64,000 nt of DNA from Ruminococcus sp. Lineage in GTDB: Bacteria; Bacillota; Clostridia; Oscillospirales; Ruminococcaceae. Shown here piece after piece: positions 35,933 to 45,406 of the stretch. The translations under genes were made by a program, and so were the position numbers. The stretch's first letter is position 1, and each line of letters opens with the position of its first letter. The DNA lies in assembly GCA_017626015.1 (NCBI GenBank), contig JAGAJO010000013.1:1-64000 (forward strand), given 5' to 3'. A model generated the notes under the pieces. It was not told the origin of the DNA. It worked only from the letters and a program-made list of their open reading frames with translations, and did no database searches.

Positions 35933-38140
35933 TTAATGTCCGCCGTAGCAGTAATCAGGCATATTTGACGACTTGAAATATCCCGTCGCCGTCTTGGAAC
36001 AGCCGTTTGATGCGAGCCGTCCCGTTCTTGTGCAGTAGGTGACCTTCTGCACCGATTCGGGCATTGGGAAGGTATCCTCAAAGGAGGTATGTGTCTCCTT
36101 CTGGGCAATGTCCCCGAAAATATTTTTCCAGATAGCGCCGATATTCTGATACTCGTTAGTCGGGATAGTTTCCGGATTTTCATATCCTATCCATATTCCC
36201 GAAACGTAATCGGGCGTGCAGCCCACAAACGACAGATCGTACCAGTCGGAGGACGTACCCGTCTTGCCCACAAGATCGCAGCCCTTAAGCTTGGCGTAAC
36301 GTCCCGTGCCCTGCTCGTCGTTTATTACATACTGCATCATTCTGTTCATGATATAAGCCGTACTGTCGGAAACCGCCTGCTTGTATCCATCGGTCTTCTC
36401 GTAAATGACCGTTCCGTCAGCGTCCTCGATCTTTGAAAGATAGGAGACCTCGTATTTTCTTCCGCCGTTGCCGAAGATCATATAGGCTCCCACAAGCTCC
36501 TCCAGCTTAAGACCGTCGGTAAGACCTCCTACCGTTACAGGCGAATAGTCCGCATCAAGCTCGGTCAGCGTGGAGATATCCAGCTTTTCCTTAAGGAAAT
36601 TGTAGGAATACGAAGGAGTCAGCTTTTCTATGAGCTGTGCAGGCATAGTGTTCAGCGAACGCATGAGCATCTGCCATGTAAACAGATCGTCGTAAGACCA
36701 GTTTGCGCTGTCTCCCGTTTCGGAGTAGTTTACAGGCCACTTTTCCTTTTTGCCGTCCTTGTTTACGATCTCGATAGGCTCGTCCTTTGTCAGAGTCGAC
36801 CATGTAAACAGATCCTGATCGAGAGCGGGAGCGTAGGAGGCGATAGGCTTTATGCACGAACCGGGAGAACGTGTTGCATCGGTGGCGATATTGTAAACTC
36901 TCGATTCCGTTTTCTTGTTTCTGCCGCCGACAACAGCCTGAACGTTTCCGTTGTAGTCCATAGCGATAAACGCCGACCATAGCGTATCGTCCTTTTCGCT
37001 CATATCGTAGGTAGTGAAGTTGCTGCGCTCACGCATCTTCTTTTCGACCTTTTTCTGCATATCTATATCCACGGTAGTATAGAGCGTATATCCTCCGTCG
37101 TAAAGCTTCTGGCTTGCCGCCTCGTAGGTTATGCCTGCGTCGTCGGCGATCCGTACTATAGCCTCGTTTATTGCAGCGTCCATAAAGAACGAGGTGGGAC
37201 CCTGATCCTCCATTTCCTCCTCATAGACGGTATTGCTGGAATAGTCCCAGTTTCCCACTACCTCAAGCTCCTCGGAGATAGCGTCGTCATACTCCTGCTC
37301 CGATATAGCGCCGTTTTCCAGCATATGGTCAAGAGTATACTTCCGCCTTACCTTATTACCCTTCGGATTGTCAACGGGATTGTTGGCAGCCGGGGCGCTG
37401 GTCATTCCGGCAAGAGCAGCCGACTCTGCCAGATCAAGCTCTGAAATGTCCTTACCGAAATAGAAGTTCGCAGCCGCCTGCACGCCCTTGATATCCTCCG
37501 TCATGGTTCCCATAGGCACAAGATTTAAATAGCTTTGAAGTATATCCTCCTTGGTATAGGTTTTCTCGACGTTAATGGAACGGAAAATTTCTCTGATCTT
37601 ACGCTCGATACCCTCGATACCGTCCCTTGCGTCGTCCTCGGTGAGCTGCTTGATGGTCTGCTGAGTGATAGTAGAGCCTCCGAACATACCGTTGTACATA
37701 GGCAGGAAAATATTCAGGAATGCGGCAAAGGTACGCTTGAAGTCCACACCGTCATGGGAATAGAAACGTTCGTCCTCGGTATACACAAAAGCGTCCTGCG
37801 TACACTGCGGGATCTCGTCCAGATCAGCCCATATAAAGTGCTTCTGCTCGTTTTTCAAAGCGTAGTAAAGCTTATACTTCTCCGACTCGTCGTCCTCTTC
37901 CTCATCATAATCGGGATTATTGTAAAGGAACCTGGTTATATTGCTGCCCGATATTTTTTCAAGGCTTACGGTAGTGGTGGTATCCGCAAAATTAAGCACA
38001 TATATTGTAAGCACCGTTGCAAAGATAGAGCAGGTGATTATCACCACAAGGAATATCGAAAGCAGCAGCGTACCTAATATTTTCATCACACGGACAAAAG
38101 GACTTGTCCCCTTTTTCTTTTTGTTTCTTTTTTGTTCCAT
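35933..38140 (-). CDS. class A penicillin-binding protein (transglycosylase-transpeptidase)
   Basis: 735 residues: a basic cytoplasmic start, one membrane helix (20-48), the GT51 transglycosylase with catalytic Glu122 in YTEDERFYSHDG and GGSTITQQTIKQL, and the transpeptidase with S428-CI-K431, S495-L-N497 and K626-TGT. It polymerises lipid II and crosslinks peptidoglycan outside the membrane. The last 40 residues carry two Cys (TYCTRTGRLASNGC, then YCYGGH). Own promoter at 38206-38234 and terminator at 35836-35862. The stop codon coincides with the target site of a small mobile element. Confidence 0.93.
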   Translation of the reverse strand: MEQKRNKKKKGTSPFVRVMKILGTLLLSIFLVVIITCSIFATVLTIYVLNFADTTTTVSLEKISGSNITRFLYNNPDYDEEEDDESEKYKLYYALKNEQKHFIWADLDEIPQCTQDAFVYTEDERFYSHDGVDFKRTFAAFLNIFLPMYNGMFGGSTITQQTIKQLTEDDARDGIEGIERKIREIFRSINVEKTYTKEDILQSYLNLVPMGTMTEDIKGVQAAANFYFGKDISELDLAESAALAGMTSAPAANNPVDNPKGNKVRRKYTLDHMLENGAISEQEYDDAISEELEVVGNWDYSSNTVYEEEMEDQGPTSFFMDAAINEAIVRIADDAGITYEAASQKLYDGGYTLYTTVDIDMQKKVEKKMRERSNFTTYDMSEKDDTLWSAFIAMDYNGNVQAVVGGRNKKTESRVYNIATDATRSPGSCIKPIASYAPALDQDLFTWSTLTKDEPIEIVNKDGKKEKWPVNYSETGDSANWSYDDLFTWQMLMRSLNTMPAQLIEKLTPSYSYNFLKEKLDISTLTELDADYSPVTVGGLTDGLKLEELVGAYMIFGNGGRKYEVSYLSKIEDADGTVIYEKTDGYKQAVSDSTAYIMNRMMQYVINDEQGTGRYAKLKGCDLVGKTGTSSDWYDLSFVGCTPDYVSGIWIGYENPETIPTNEYQNIGAIWKNIFGDIAQKETHTSFEDTFPMPESVQKVTYCTRTGRLASNGCSKTATGYFKSSNMPDYCYGGH

Positions 38141-38205
38141 AGAATTAACCTTTCATATATACAGCCAGACGGATCATACGCCGGCAGCACATTTCATACA
38201 ATAGT

Positions 38206-38234
38206 ATTATACCACATACAAATAAAAAAGTTAA
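38206..38234 (-). promoter_or_regulatory. promoter of the PBP gene
   Basis: On the minus strand TTAACT (38229-38234), 17-bp spacer, TATAAT (38206-38211) with a TGG extension. The rest of the gap 38141-38373 is AT-rich and holds the next terminator. Confidence 0.65.
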
Positions 38235-38329
38235 GTATTTTTTTTAAAGTCCGTAATTATTTCTGTAAATTTAAGCATTTTCCATAAATTAATCAAAAAT
38301 AATTAGTTATTTTGCCAAACAGAAATAGC

Positions 38330-38359
38330 AAAAAAAGGGGACGAAATAAATCGCCCCCG
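38330..38359 (-). terminator. terminator of the ispH-rpsA transcript
   Basis: On the minus strand GGGG-CGA...TCG-CCCC (38337-38358) is followed by seven T residues. It ends the gene cluster that begins with the flavoprotein gene at 43162. Confidence 0.8.
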
Positions 38360-38373
38360 TATATTTAAGGGTA

Positions 38374-40332
38374 TTATTCTTCTTCAGCAGTCTCGCTGTC
38401 GTCATCGGGAAGAAGCGCTCTTATCGAAAGGCTGATCCTCTTCTTTTCGGTGTCGATATCGGTTATCTTGCACTCGACCTCCTGACCGACTGAAAGAATA
38501 TCGGCAACATTGTTTACTCTCTGATTTGCGATCTGAGAGATGTGGATAAGTCCGTCGATGCCGTCAATGATCTGGGCAAATGCGCCGAAGGAAGTAATGG
38601 AAACTACCGTAGCCTTTACTACCTGTCCTACCTCGTAGTTTGCCTTGAAGATCTCCCACGGATTTTCGGAATCCTTCTTATAGATAAGGGATACCTTCTT
38701 TGTCTCGGGATCTATATCCTTGATCTTGACAGTTACCTTGTCGCCTACGGAAACAACGTCCGAGGGGTGCTTGATCCTGTTCCATGACAGATCCATTCTT
38801 CTTACAAGACCGTCAACTCCGCCGAGATCAACAAATACACCGTAGTCGGTAATGGACTTGACAACGCCCTCCATTTCCTGTCCTGCCTCGGCAGTCTCGA
38901 AGAACTTAGCCTGAGCCGCAGCTCTCTCCTCCTTGGCAACGGCTCTGATAGAGCCTACAGCTCTCTGCTTTGCCTCGTTTACCTCAAGGACCTTGAACTT
39001 TACCGTCTCCTTGAGCAGACCGTTGAGATCAAAATCTCTCCTGGGAGCCGCCTGGGAAGCAGGGATAAACACCCTTACTCCGTTTACGGATACCAGAACG
39101 CCGCCCTTTACAACGTTTGTTACCACGCCGCTGAGCACCTGATCGTTCTCCTTAGCCTCCATTACCTTCTGGAAGCCTATAACAGCGTCTACCTTTCTCT
39201 TTGAAAGTGTAACGATACCGTCGCTGTCGCTTGTTGTCAGCACGATAAGATCGATAACGTCTCCCACGCTTACGATATCCGACGGCTTCTTTGACGGATC
39301 GTCAGTAAGCTCGGAAGCCGGAACGTATCCGGTGTGCTTGGTCCCGATATTGACCGTTACCTCGGTATCGCTCACGGATTCAACCGTGCCTTCGACCTTC
39401 ATCCCCTTATGTATTTTCTTGAGGGTCTTTTCAAGCTCCTCCTCAAAATTGAATTCCTCTTCAGCATTGTTAAGCATTTCACTCATGGCCTGTTGTACCT
39501 CCTTGATTATATAAGCCGGCGTTGAAGCCCCGGCAGAAATCCCGATAAAATTTGCTTTTGTTAAGTCAATACCGCTTTCCCTCAGTTCTCCGGCATTTTC
39601 CACAAGAATACATTTGCAGTATTCGTCGCAGACGGCTTTGAGCTTATGGGTATTTGAGCTGTGCTTCCCGCCGACGATGACCATAAGGTCGGCTTTTGCG
39701 GCAAGCTCCTGCGCCTCCTGCTGTCTCCGGGATGTCGCAGCGCAGATCGTGTCGTAGACCAGTGCGTCGGGGAGATATTTCCCGAACAGCCTCCGGCACT
39801 CCTTCCACATATTCTTATTATACGTTGTTTGAGCGAGAATTGCAACCTTTTTTGATGAAAAATTTCTTCTTTTCACCAAATTTTCAAATTCGTCACAAGA
39901 ATTAAACACAAAGCTTTCGCCGTCGCAGTGACCTACGATCCCCATGACCTCCGGGTGCTTTTCATCTCCGGCGATAAGTACCGTATAGCCCTCCCGTGAC
40001 CTCTCCTCCGCAATTTTGTGGATACGGCTCACAAAGGTGCAGGTAGCGTCGATGATCTCCGCCCCGACAGCCTCAAGCTGCCTGTAAGTTTCTCTCCCCA
40101 CGCCGTGGGAACGTATAATGACCGTCTGTCCCCGCTTCACCTCGTCCAGCTCCACAGGATAAACGCCTTTAGCCTTCAGATCCTCCACCACGTTGGGGTT
40201 ATGGATTATCGGACCTAACGTTACAACATTATTTCGGTTATCTAAATTATTATACACTATTTTTACGGCTCTGTCTACACCAAAACAAAATCCGGCAGTT
40301 TTAGCAACACAAATTTTACAATTTCTTAACAT
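38374..40332 (-). CDS. ispH-rpsA: IspH (HMBPP reductase) fused to ribosomal protein S1
   Basis: 652 residues. Residues 1-285 are IspH: AKTAGFCFGVDRAV, DATCTFVSRIH and CAATSRRQQEA provide the three cluster Cys; it makes IPP and DMAPP from HMBPP in the MEP pathway. A linker leads to four S1 RNA-binding repeats (about 305-375, 395-460, 480-545, 565-632; MEGVVKSITDYGVFVDLGG is the clearest). The fusion is known in Clostridia and links isoprenoid supply and translation. The start codon overlaps the stop of the CMP kinase fusion (TAATG). Confidence 0.93.
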   Translation of the reverse strand: MLRNCKICVAKTAGFCFGVDRAVKIVYNNLDNRNNVVTLGPIIHNPNVVEDLKAKGVYPVELDEVKRGQTVIIRSHGVGRETYRQLEAVGAEIIDATCTFVSRIHKIAEERSREGYTVLIAGDEKHPEVMGIVGHCDGESFVFNSCDEFENLVKRRNFSSKKVAILAQTTYNKNMWKECRRLFGKYLPDALVYDTICAATSRRQQEAQELAAKADLMVIVGGKHSSNTHKLKAVCDEYCKCILVENAGELRESGIDLTKANFIGISAGASTPAYIIKEVQQAMSEMLNNAEEEFNFEEELEKTLKKIHKGMKVEGTVESVSDTEVTVNIGTKHTGYVPASELTDDPSKKPSDIVSVGDVIDLIVLTTSDSDGIVTLSKRKVDAVIGFQKVMEAKENDQVLSGVVTNVVKGGVLVSVNGVRVFIPASQAAPRRDFDLNGLLKETVKFKVLEVNEAKQRAVGSIRAVAKEERAAAQAKFFETAEAGQEMEGVVKSITDYGVFVDLGGVDGLVRRMDLSWNRIKHPSDVVSVGDKVTVKIKDIDPETKKVSLIYKKDSENPWEIFKANYEVGQVVKATVVSITSFGAFAQIIDGIDGLIHISQIANQRVNNVADILSVGQEVECKITDIDTEKKRISLSIRALLPDDDSETAEEE

Positions 40333-41732
40333 TATTCATGCACCAATTCAGTGATTTTTTCCATAATTGTATTTTTCAGCACCTTAAGAGAACGGGGATC
40401 GGTTGAGGAAGCTCCTATCTGTGCAGGAATGATCGGCTCTCCGAATCTTACAACGACCTTTTTTCTGAACCCGAGCTTGCCCTCGAAATTTATCCCCACA
40501 GGCACGACCTTCGTCTGGGCTGCGGCGGCTATAAGCGCCACGCCTGTCTTTCCCTTGCCCACCTTTCCGTCCTTGGAGCGTGTTCCCTCGGGGAAGATCG
40601 CAAGGTTTCTGCCCATTTCAAGCTTGTCTATCGAGGTGTCTATTACCTCCGTATCTCCCTTTCCCCTCTTGACCGGGAAAGCGCCGAAGCACTTTATCAG
40701 CAGGGTAAACGCAGGATTCTGCTGAAAAAGCTCCTCCTTTGCCATATAGGACAGCGGAACTCTCGTAGGCAGTGCGATAAAAACGGGATCCTGATAGCTT
40801 CTGTGATTTGAGGCGAAAATATTCCCTCCGTCACGGGGGATATTTTCCGTTCCCTCAAAGCTGATATTAAAATAAATGTGATACAGACCGATGACGATAT
40901 ATCTCAGCACCGTGTACCAGAACATTCTGAAATGGCTCAGTCTGCGGGTCTTGCTGATGGGGCGTACCGGCGTAAGCTCTCTTGTATGCCGTGGAGCCTT
41001 CTTTTCCCCGCCGGACGGACAAGCCTCCGCACCGTTTTTTCCTCCGTCCCCGGTTTTGTTACGCTCCGCCAGCCTTTCTCTGATGATACGGAGTATCTCC
41101 TCTACCGTCTGATCTAGCGTAAGGCTTGTGGAATCCACCTCTACTGCGTCCTCAGCCTTTTTCAGCGGAGCGATATCCCTGTGAACGTCGTTGTAGTCCC
41201 TCTGCCGGATATCCCGCAGCACGTCCTCGTAGGACGAGGGATCTCCCTTTTCCTGAAGCTCCCTGAAGCGGCGGTTTGCTCTTTCCTCTGCGGAAGCCGT
41301 CAGGAAGATCTTCACGTCAGCATTGGGGAGTACCACCGTGCCTATATCCCTGCCGTCCATGATTATATCGTTTTCCTCGGCGGTCCTTTTCTGAAGCCCG
41401 AAAAGAAACTCCCTCACCTCGGGGAATGCCGAGACCTTAGACGCTCCCATAGATATCTCGGGTGTGCGTATCCTGTCGGAAACGTCCTCTCCACACAGCA
41501 GCACACGCTGGGAACCGTCGGCATAGGCAAGCCGCACGTCGATGCCCTCCAGCAGAGGAATTATCTCCTCACGGCTGTCCGCAGAAACACCCTTTGAAAT
41601 GACGTACAGCGCAATTGAACGGTACATAGCCCCCGTATCCACATAAACATATCCCAGCTCAGCAGCTACCTTTCTGGCTATAGTGGACTTTCCTGCACCC
41701 GAAGGACCGTCCAGCGCAATATTTATTCCCAT
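40332..41732 (-). CDS. cmk-plsC: CMP kinase fused to 1-acylglycerol-3-phosphate acyltransferase
   Basis: The ATG at 41730-41732 has GGGAGC upstream. 466 residues: the first 225 are cytidylate kinase (ALDGPSGAGKSTIARKVA, YVDTGAMYRS, IIMDGRDIGTVVLP), the last 220 a PlsC-type acyltransferase with NHRSYQDP and FPEGTRSKDGKVGKGK behind a hydrophobic anchor (FWYTVLRYIVIGLYHIYF). The basic, Pro-containing linker joins a soluble nucleotide enzyme to a membrane enzyme of phosphatidic acid synthesis. cmk next to plsC and ispH-rpsA is a known Firmicutes cluster; the complete fusion is less usual. Confidence 0.93.
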   Translation of the reverse strand: MGINIALDGPSGAGKSTIARKVAAELGYVYVDTGAMYRSIALYVISKGVSADSREEIIPLLEGIDVRLAYADGSQRVLLCGEDVSDRIRTPEISMGASKVSAFPEVREFLFGLQKRTAEENDIIMDGRDIGTVVLPNADVKIFLTASAEERANRRFRELQEKGDPSSYEDVLRDIRQRDYNDVHRDIAPLKKAEDAVEVDSTSLTLDQTVEEILRIIRERLAERNKTGDGGKNGAEACPSGGEKKAPRHTRELTPVRPISKTRRLSHFRMFWYTVLRYIVIGLYHIYFNISFEGTENIPRDGGNIFASNHRSYQDPVFIALPTRVPLSYMAKEELFQQNPAFTLLIKCFGAFPVKRGKGDTEVIDTSIDKLEMGRNLAIFPEGTRSKDGKVGKGKTGVALIAAAAQTKVVPVGINFEGKLGFRKKVVVRFGEPIIPAQIGASSTDPRSLKVLKNTIMEKITELVHE

Positions 41733-41905
41733 AATACAAAGCTCCCTTTCGTTGGGTCTGCCCCACGGCACAGTGCCGTCCCAGACCGCATTTTATGATT
41801 CAGAACCGCCGAATAGCGTTCATTTTTACTGAACCCGATGCTTCTGACCGGTTCAATATGACATATCTTTTCCACATTCCATGCAGAACAGGGCAAAGCG
41901 TCCGT

Positions 41906-43162
41906 TTATTCCCGCATACCGCCGCACCTGTCCGAGACAGCGCAGGCACAGGCATAGGCTGTGGAAAAGGCTATCTGCAAATTAAAGCCGCCCGTATAGG
42001 CGTCAACGTCAAGCACCTCGCCTATAAAATAAAGACCCTGTCTCAGCTTTGAACCCATCGTTCCGGGATCCACCTCCGAGACCTTCACGCCGCCCCGTGT
42101 GATTATAGCATATTCCACAGGACGCATTGACCTTACCGTATAGGTCAGCTTTTTGACCGTCTCCACAAGCCGTATGCGTTCCTCTCTGGTTATCTGGCTT
42201 ACCTTTTTTTCGGGAGGTATCCCGCTGCGCAGCACTATCACAGGGATAAGCTTCGCAGGCAGCAGCCGTCCCAGAGAGTTTGAGAAATTCCTGCCCGGCA
42301 TTTCTCCCCAGTCCCTCCTGATACGCATATCCAGCTTGCCGCAGTCAAGTCCCGGCTTCAGATCTATGTCCATATAATATTTTTTCCTGTTCAGATCTTC
42401 TAAATGTGCGCTTGCCGACAGCACCAGCGGTCCCGACAGACCGAAATGCGTGAACAGCAGCTCTCCCAGCTCGGAAAAAACAGGCTTTTTCGCTCCCTCC
42501 TTACGGAGAGTAAGGGTACAGTTTTTCAGGCTCAGACCCATAGCCTCCGCACACTCCTCACGCTCTGCGGTCACTATGGGACAAAGAGACGGCGTTATCG
42601 GGACGATACTGTGTCCCGCAGCCTCCGCAAGTCTGTAGCCGTCCCCGGCAGAGCCTGTACCGGGATATGAACAGCCGCCCGCCGCCACGATAACATTACG
42701 GCCAAGGTACTCCCCCGAGGAGCATTTAACTCCGCAGGCAGCTCCGTCACGGAAGATCACTTCCTCCGCATGGTCCGTCACAAAGGAAACTCCGCCTTTT
42801 CTGCAATCTCTCAGCAGCGCCTCCGCAATATCCGAAGCCCTGTCGCTTTCGGGGAACACCCTGCCGCCCCGTTCCGTTTTAAGGGCAACGCCAAGACTTC
42901 CGAAGTAGCTCATGACCCCGGCAGGAGGAAATCGGTAAAGAGAGGAGTACATAAATCTGGGGTTTCTGGGGATATTCCTCATCACCGTATCGGCGTCGCA
43001 GTTATTGGTCACGTTGCATCTGCCCTTTCCGGTAATGAGCAGCTTTTTCCCGCACCTGTCGGAATGCTCCACCACCAGCGCCGTCCTTCCTCTCCTGCCC
43101 AGCTGAGCCGCACAGAAAAGCCCCGAAGCTCCTCCGCCTATTATAACAGCGTCATAGATCAT
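41906..43162 (-). CDS. FAD-dependent oxidoreductase, HI0933/BaiN-like
   Basis: The ATG at 43160-43162 (MIYDAVIIGGGASG) is preceded by GGAGAAAAG and overlaps the stop of the RpiR gene. 418 residues with the dinucleotide-binding GGGASGLFCA, GKGRCNVTN and a late GEVLDVDAYTGGFNLQIAF with the FAD-contacting segment, all typical of the HI0933 family. Members such as BaiN reduce steroid-like substrates, but most have no known substrate. It leads the cmk-plsC-ispH cluster, an order common in Clostridia. Confidence 0.9.
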   Translation of the reverse strand: MIYDAVIIGGGASGLFCAAQLGRRGRTALVVEHSDRCGKKLLITGKGRCNVTNNCDADTVMRNIPRNPRFMYSSLYRFPPAGVMSYFGSLGVALKTERGGRVFPESDRASDIAEALLRDCRKGGVSFVTDHAEEVIFRDGAACGVKCSSGEYLGRNVIVAAGGCSYPGTGSAGDGYRLAEAAGHSIVPITPSLCPIVTAEREECAEAMGLSLKNCTLTLRKEGAKKPVFSELGELLFTHFGLSGPLVLSASAHLEDLNRKKYYMDIDLKPGLDCGKLDMRIRRDWGEMPGRNFSNSLGRLLPAKLIPVIVLRSGIPPEKKVSQITREERIRLVETVKKLTYTVRSMRPVEYAIITRGGVKVSEVDPGTMGSKLRQGLYFIGEVLDVDAYTGGFNLQIAFSTAYACACAVSDRCGGMRE

Positions 43163-44030
43163 TTGGCTTTTCTCCGTTCTTTGCGTAAACGTCGTAGTCC
43201 GCCCACACCTTTTCCAGCCGCTCAAAGGTAGCTGTGACCCTGTCACGGCAGCGGCTCGATACTGCCACCAGCAGGGCGTTCACCAGACTGAGTGGAGCAA
43301 CCAGCGAATCCACGAAGGACGCCATATCGCTCCTTGCCAGCAGCAGGGCGTCCGCACAGTCCGCAAGGGGCGACGAAACGGAATCCGTCACGGCAATGAC
43401 CCTTGCGCCGTTGTTTTTTGCGTAGGTAAGCGCCTTTACCGTCTGATTGGAGTATCTTGGGAAGGACACTCCGATCATAACATCATTGCTGTCTATCCGC
43501 ATGATCTTTTCAAAAAGCTCCGAGGTCGTGGCGCTCTGCACCAGCTTGACGTGGGGGAATATCAGACTGAGGTAATAATTGAGAAAAACTGCGATAGAGG
43601 CGGAGCTTCTGGTACCCATTATGTATATCGTCCCCGCACTTGCTATCATGTCCGCCGCACGGTTGAGATCCTCCTTTGAGATCTCGTCCAGCGTAGCACG
43701 TATCCTCTCGATATCCATATTCAGCACACGCTCGGTAACGTCGTCCCCCTCCAGCTGACCGGAGGTGACTTCTATGCGCTGCACTGCGGTGAGCTTGTTT
43801 CGCATAAGCTCCTGCAAGCCCTTCTGCAATGCGGGATAGCCGTCGCACCCCAGCTCCGAGGCGAAGCGCACTACGGTAGATTCGCTCACACCCACGGTTT
43901 TGCCCAGCTTCTGCGCCGTCATAAAAGCCGCCTTGTCGTAATGATCAAGAATATAGCCTGCAATAAGCTTATGTCCCTTGGAAAACCCCGGGAACCGCTG
44001 ATTTATAAGTGAAAACAGATCCTTTTCCAA
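43152..44030 (-). CDS. RpiR/MurR family transcription regulator
   Basis: No ATG fits; a TTG at 44028-44030 (LEKDLFSLINQRFP) behind AAGAGGGTG is the best start, giving 292 residues. N-terminal RpiR helix-turn-helix (AQKLGKTVGVSESTVVRFA) and a C-terminal SIS sugar-phosphate domain (YIMGTRSSASIAVFLNY, VMIGVSFPRYSNQT, VIAVTDSVSSPLA). It would sense a phosphorylated sugar and repress or activate sugar genes; no such genes are next to it. Starts further upstream (44051) cannot be excluded. Confidence 0.85.
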   Translation of the reverse strand: MEKDLFSLINQRFPGFSKGHKLIAGYILDHYDKAAFMTAQKLGKTVGVSESTVVRFASELGCDGYPALQKGLQELMRNKLTAVQRIEVTSGQLEGDDVTERVLNMDIERIRATLDEISKEDLNRAADMIASAGTIYIMGTRSSASIAVFLNYYLSLIFPHVKLVQSATTSELFEKIMRIDSNDVMIGVSFPRYSNQTVKALTYAKNNGARVIAVTDSVSSPLADCADALLLARSDMASFVDSLVAPLSLVNALLVAVSSRCRDRVTATFERLEKVWADYDVYAKNGEKPNDL

Positions 44031-44078
44031 TTTCAAACACCCTCTTTTCAATAAATACGGGATACGCCGGTCCTTTTA

Positions 44079-44251
44079 GGCAACACCGCACAAAGATTGT
44101 GCGGCAGATGCGCAGTCAGATTTTTCGTCAGATCGTACAGAAACGATGAAGGAATACTGTCGTATTTCAAGGAGTTTCTGTGCGATATGACGGAAAATAA
44201 TGCAAGCATATGGCGTACAAAGCCGTCAGGCGGTCTTTGTGCGGTGTTGCC
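44079..44251. repeat. 173-bp MITE-like element with TTTA target duplication
   Basis: Terminal inverted repeats of 18 bp (GGCAACACCGCACAAAGA and its complement) bound a non-coding 173-bp element. TTTA flanks both ends (44075-44078, 44252-44255). The interior holds no open frame. The right TTTA provides the stop codon of the DUF3006 gene. A shortened copy sits at 35875-35931, in the same relation to a stop codon. Confidence 0.85.
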
Positions 44252-44252
44252 T

Positions 44253-44462
44253 TTATTCAAACAGCTCGTTCTGGAGCGAGACCGCCCTTTTGCGTCTGCG
44301 TGCCGTCTCATCGCTGTCAAGAACGTATTTCCCGTCCCTTTCGTTTATCACGTCCCCCGGTCTCACGCCGGGCAGCAGCGCAAGGGAAATGTCCAGAAAA
44401 TTTCCCTCTTCGTCCTCGCATACCGCAAACTCTCCTTCTGTCCTGTCAACAGTGTATATCAT
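44253..44462 (-). CDS. DUF3006 protein
   Basis: 69 residues: MIYTVDRTEGEFAVCEDEEG then DISLALLPGVRPGDVI and a DETARRRKRAV ending, the pattern of DUF3006, a small beta-rich protein almost always next to ComEC-like hydrolases. It follows that hydrolase gene by two bases here too. A role as a partner of the hydrolase is implied by the constant pairing. The stop codon lies in the duplicated target of a mobile element. Confidence 0.85.
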   Translation of the reverse strand: MIYTVDRTEGEFAVCEDEEGNFLDISLALLPGVRPGDVINERDGKYVLDSDETARRRKRAVSLQNELFE

Positions 44463-44464
44463 TC

Positions 44465-45406
44465 TTATCTCCCCTTTTCCGTCTTCACCGTAAGTCCCTC
44501 GCCGTCGGAATAAAAAACAATACTTCCGTATTTTACGGTGGTGTATATATGATCTGCGTATTTTTCAAGTCTTGACACCGTCTCCTTGTGGGGATGACCG
44601 TACTTATTGTCCTTCCCGCAGGAGATCACGGCGTATCTGGGCAGCACCTTGTCGAGAAACGCAGACGAACTGGAGGTCGAGCTGCCGTGATGCCCCGCTC
44701 TCAGTATCTTTGCCGAAATATCGAAGCCCTGAGAAAGGATATCCTGCTCCTCGTCCACCTCGCAGTCCCCCGTCACAAGGAAGCTGTTGTCGCCGTGGGT
44801 GATCTTCACCAGCACAGAAGCGTTGTTCAGGTTGTCCGTCTCCTTCTTGGGAGTGAAAAGCTCCACCGTGCATTCTCCCAGCTCAAGCTGACAGTCAGTC
44901 GCCTTTGTGACCTTTATCCCCTCGTTTTTTACCGACATGAGAAGATCCTCGTAAATTTTCGTGGTGGGAACATATTCGTCCGCAACCCTTGGCATGATGA
45001 ACCTATCCACTCTGAAACGGCTGAATATCTCCGGCATTTCGCCTATGTGATCGGCGTGGGGGTGGGTGGCGATAAGATACTTTATCTCCGTTATCCCCTG
45101 CTTTGTAAGATAATTCACCGCCGCATCGGTCTCGTCCCTGTCTCCGCTGTCGATGACCATAGCCTCCCCCTCGGAGATAACCAGCGTGCAGTCGCCCTGA
45201 CCCACGTCGATAAAATGCACCTCGGTACCGGGATGATCTGCGGGCTTGTCCTTAAGCCCCGCCTTTATCATCAGACTGTCCTTGGTAAGTATGCCGGAAT
45301 AGTGCAGCAAAGCCAGCGCCGCCGTGACAAACATTGTTATCACAAGCATTATCAGCTTTGCTCTCTGACTGCGTGTCAGACCCTTTTTCTTCCTTTTCCT
45401 TGACAT
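44465..45406 (-). CDS. ComEC/Rec2-like metallo-beta-lactamase-fold hydrolase, membrane-anchored
   Basis: 313 residues. A basic start and one membrane helix (about 16-38) place the rest outside the cell. VHFIDVGQGDCTLVI, the THPHADHIG metal motif, VTGDCEVDEE and LRAGHHGSS form the complete MBL active site of the ComEC C-terminal domain type. Such proteins are probably extracellular nucleases or phosphodiesterases. The gene starts inside the 3' end of the YgiQ gene (31-base overlap) and is coupled to DUF3006. Confidence 0.9.
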   Translation of the reverse strand: MSRKRKKKGLTRSQRAKLIMLVITMFVTAALALLHYSGILTKDSLMIKAGLKDKPADHPGTEVHFIDVGQGDCTLVISEGEAMVIDSGDRDETDAAVNYLTKQGITEIKYLIATHPHADHIGEMPEIFSRFRVDRFIMPRVADEYVPTTKIYEDLLMSVKNEGIKVTKATDCQLELGECTVELFTPKKETDNLNNASVLVKITHGDNSFLVTGDCEVDEEQDILSQGFDISAKILRAGHHGSSTSSSSAFLDKVLPRYAVISCGKDNKYGHPHKETVSRLEKYADHIYTTVKYGSIVFYSDGEGLTVKTEKGR

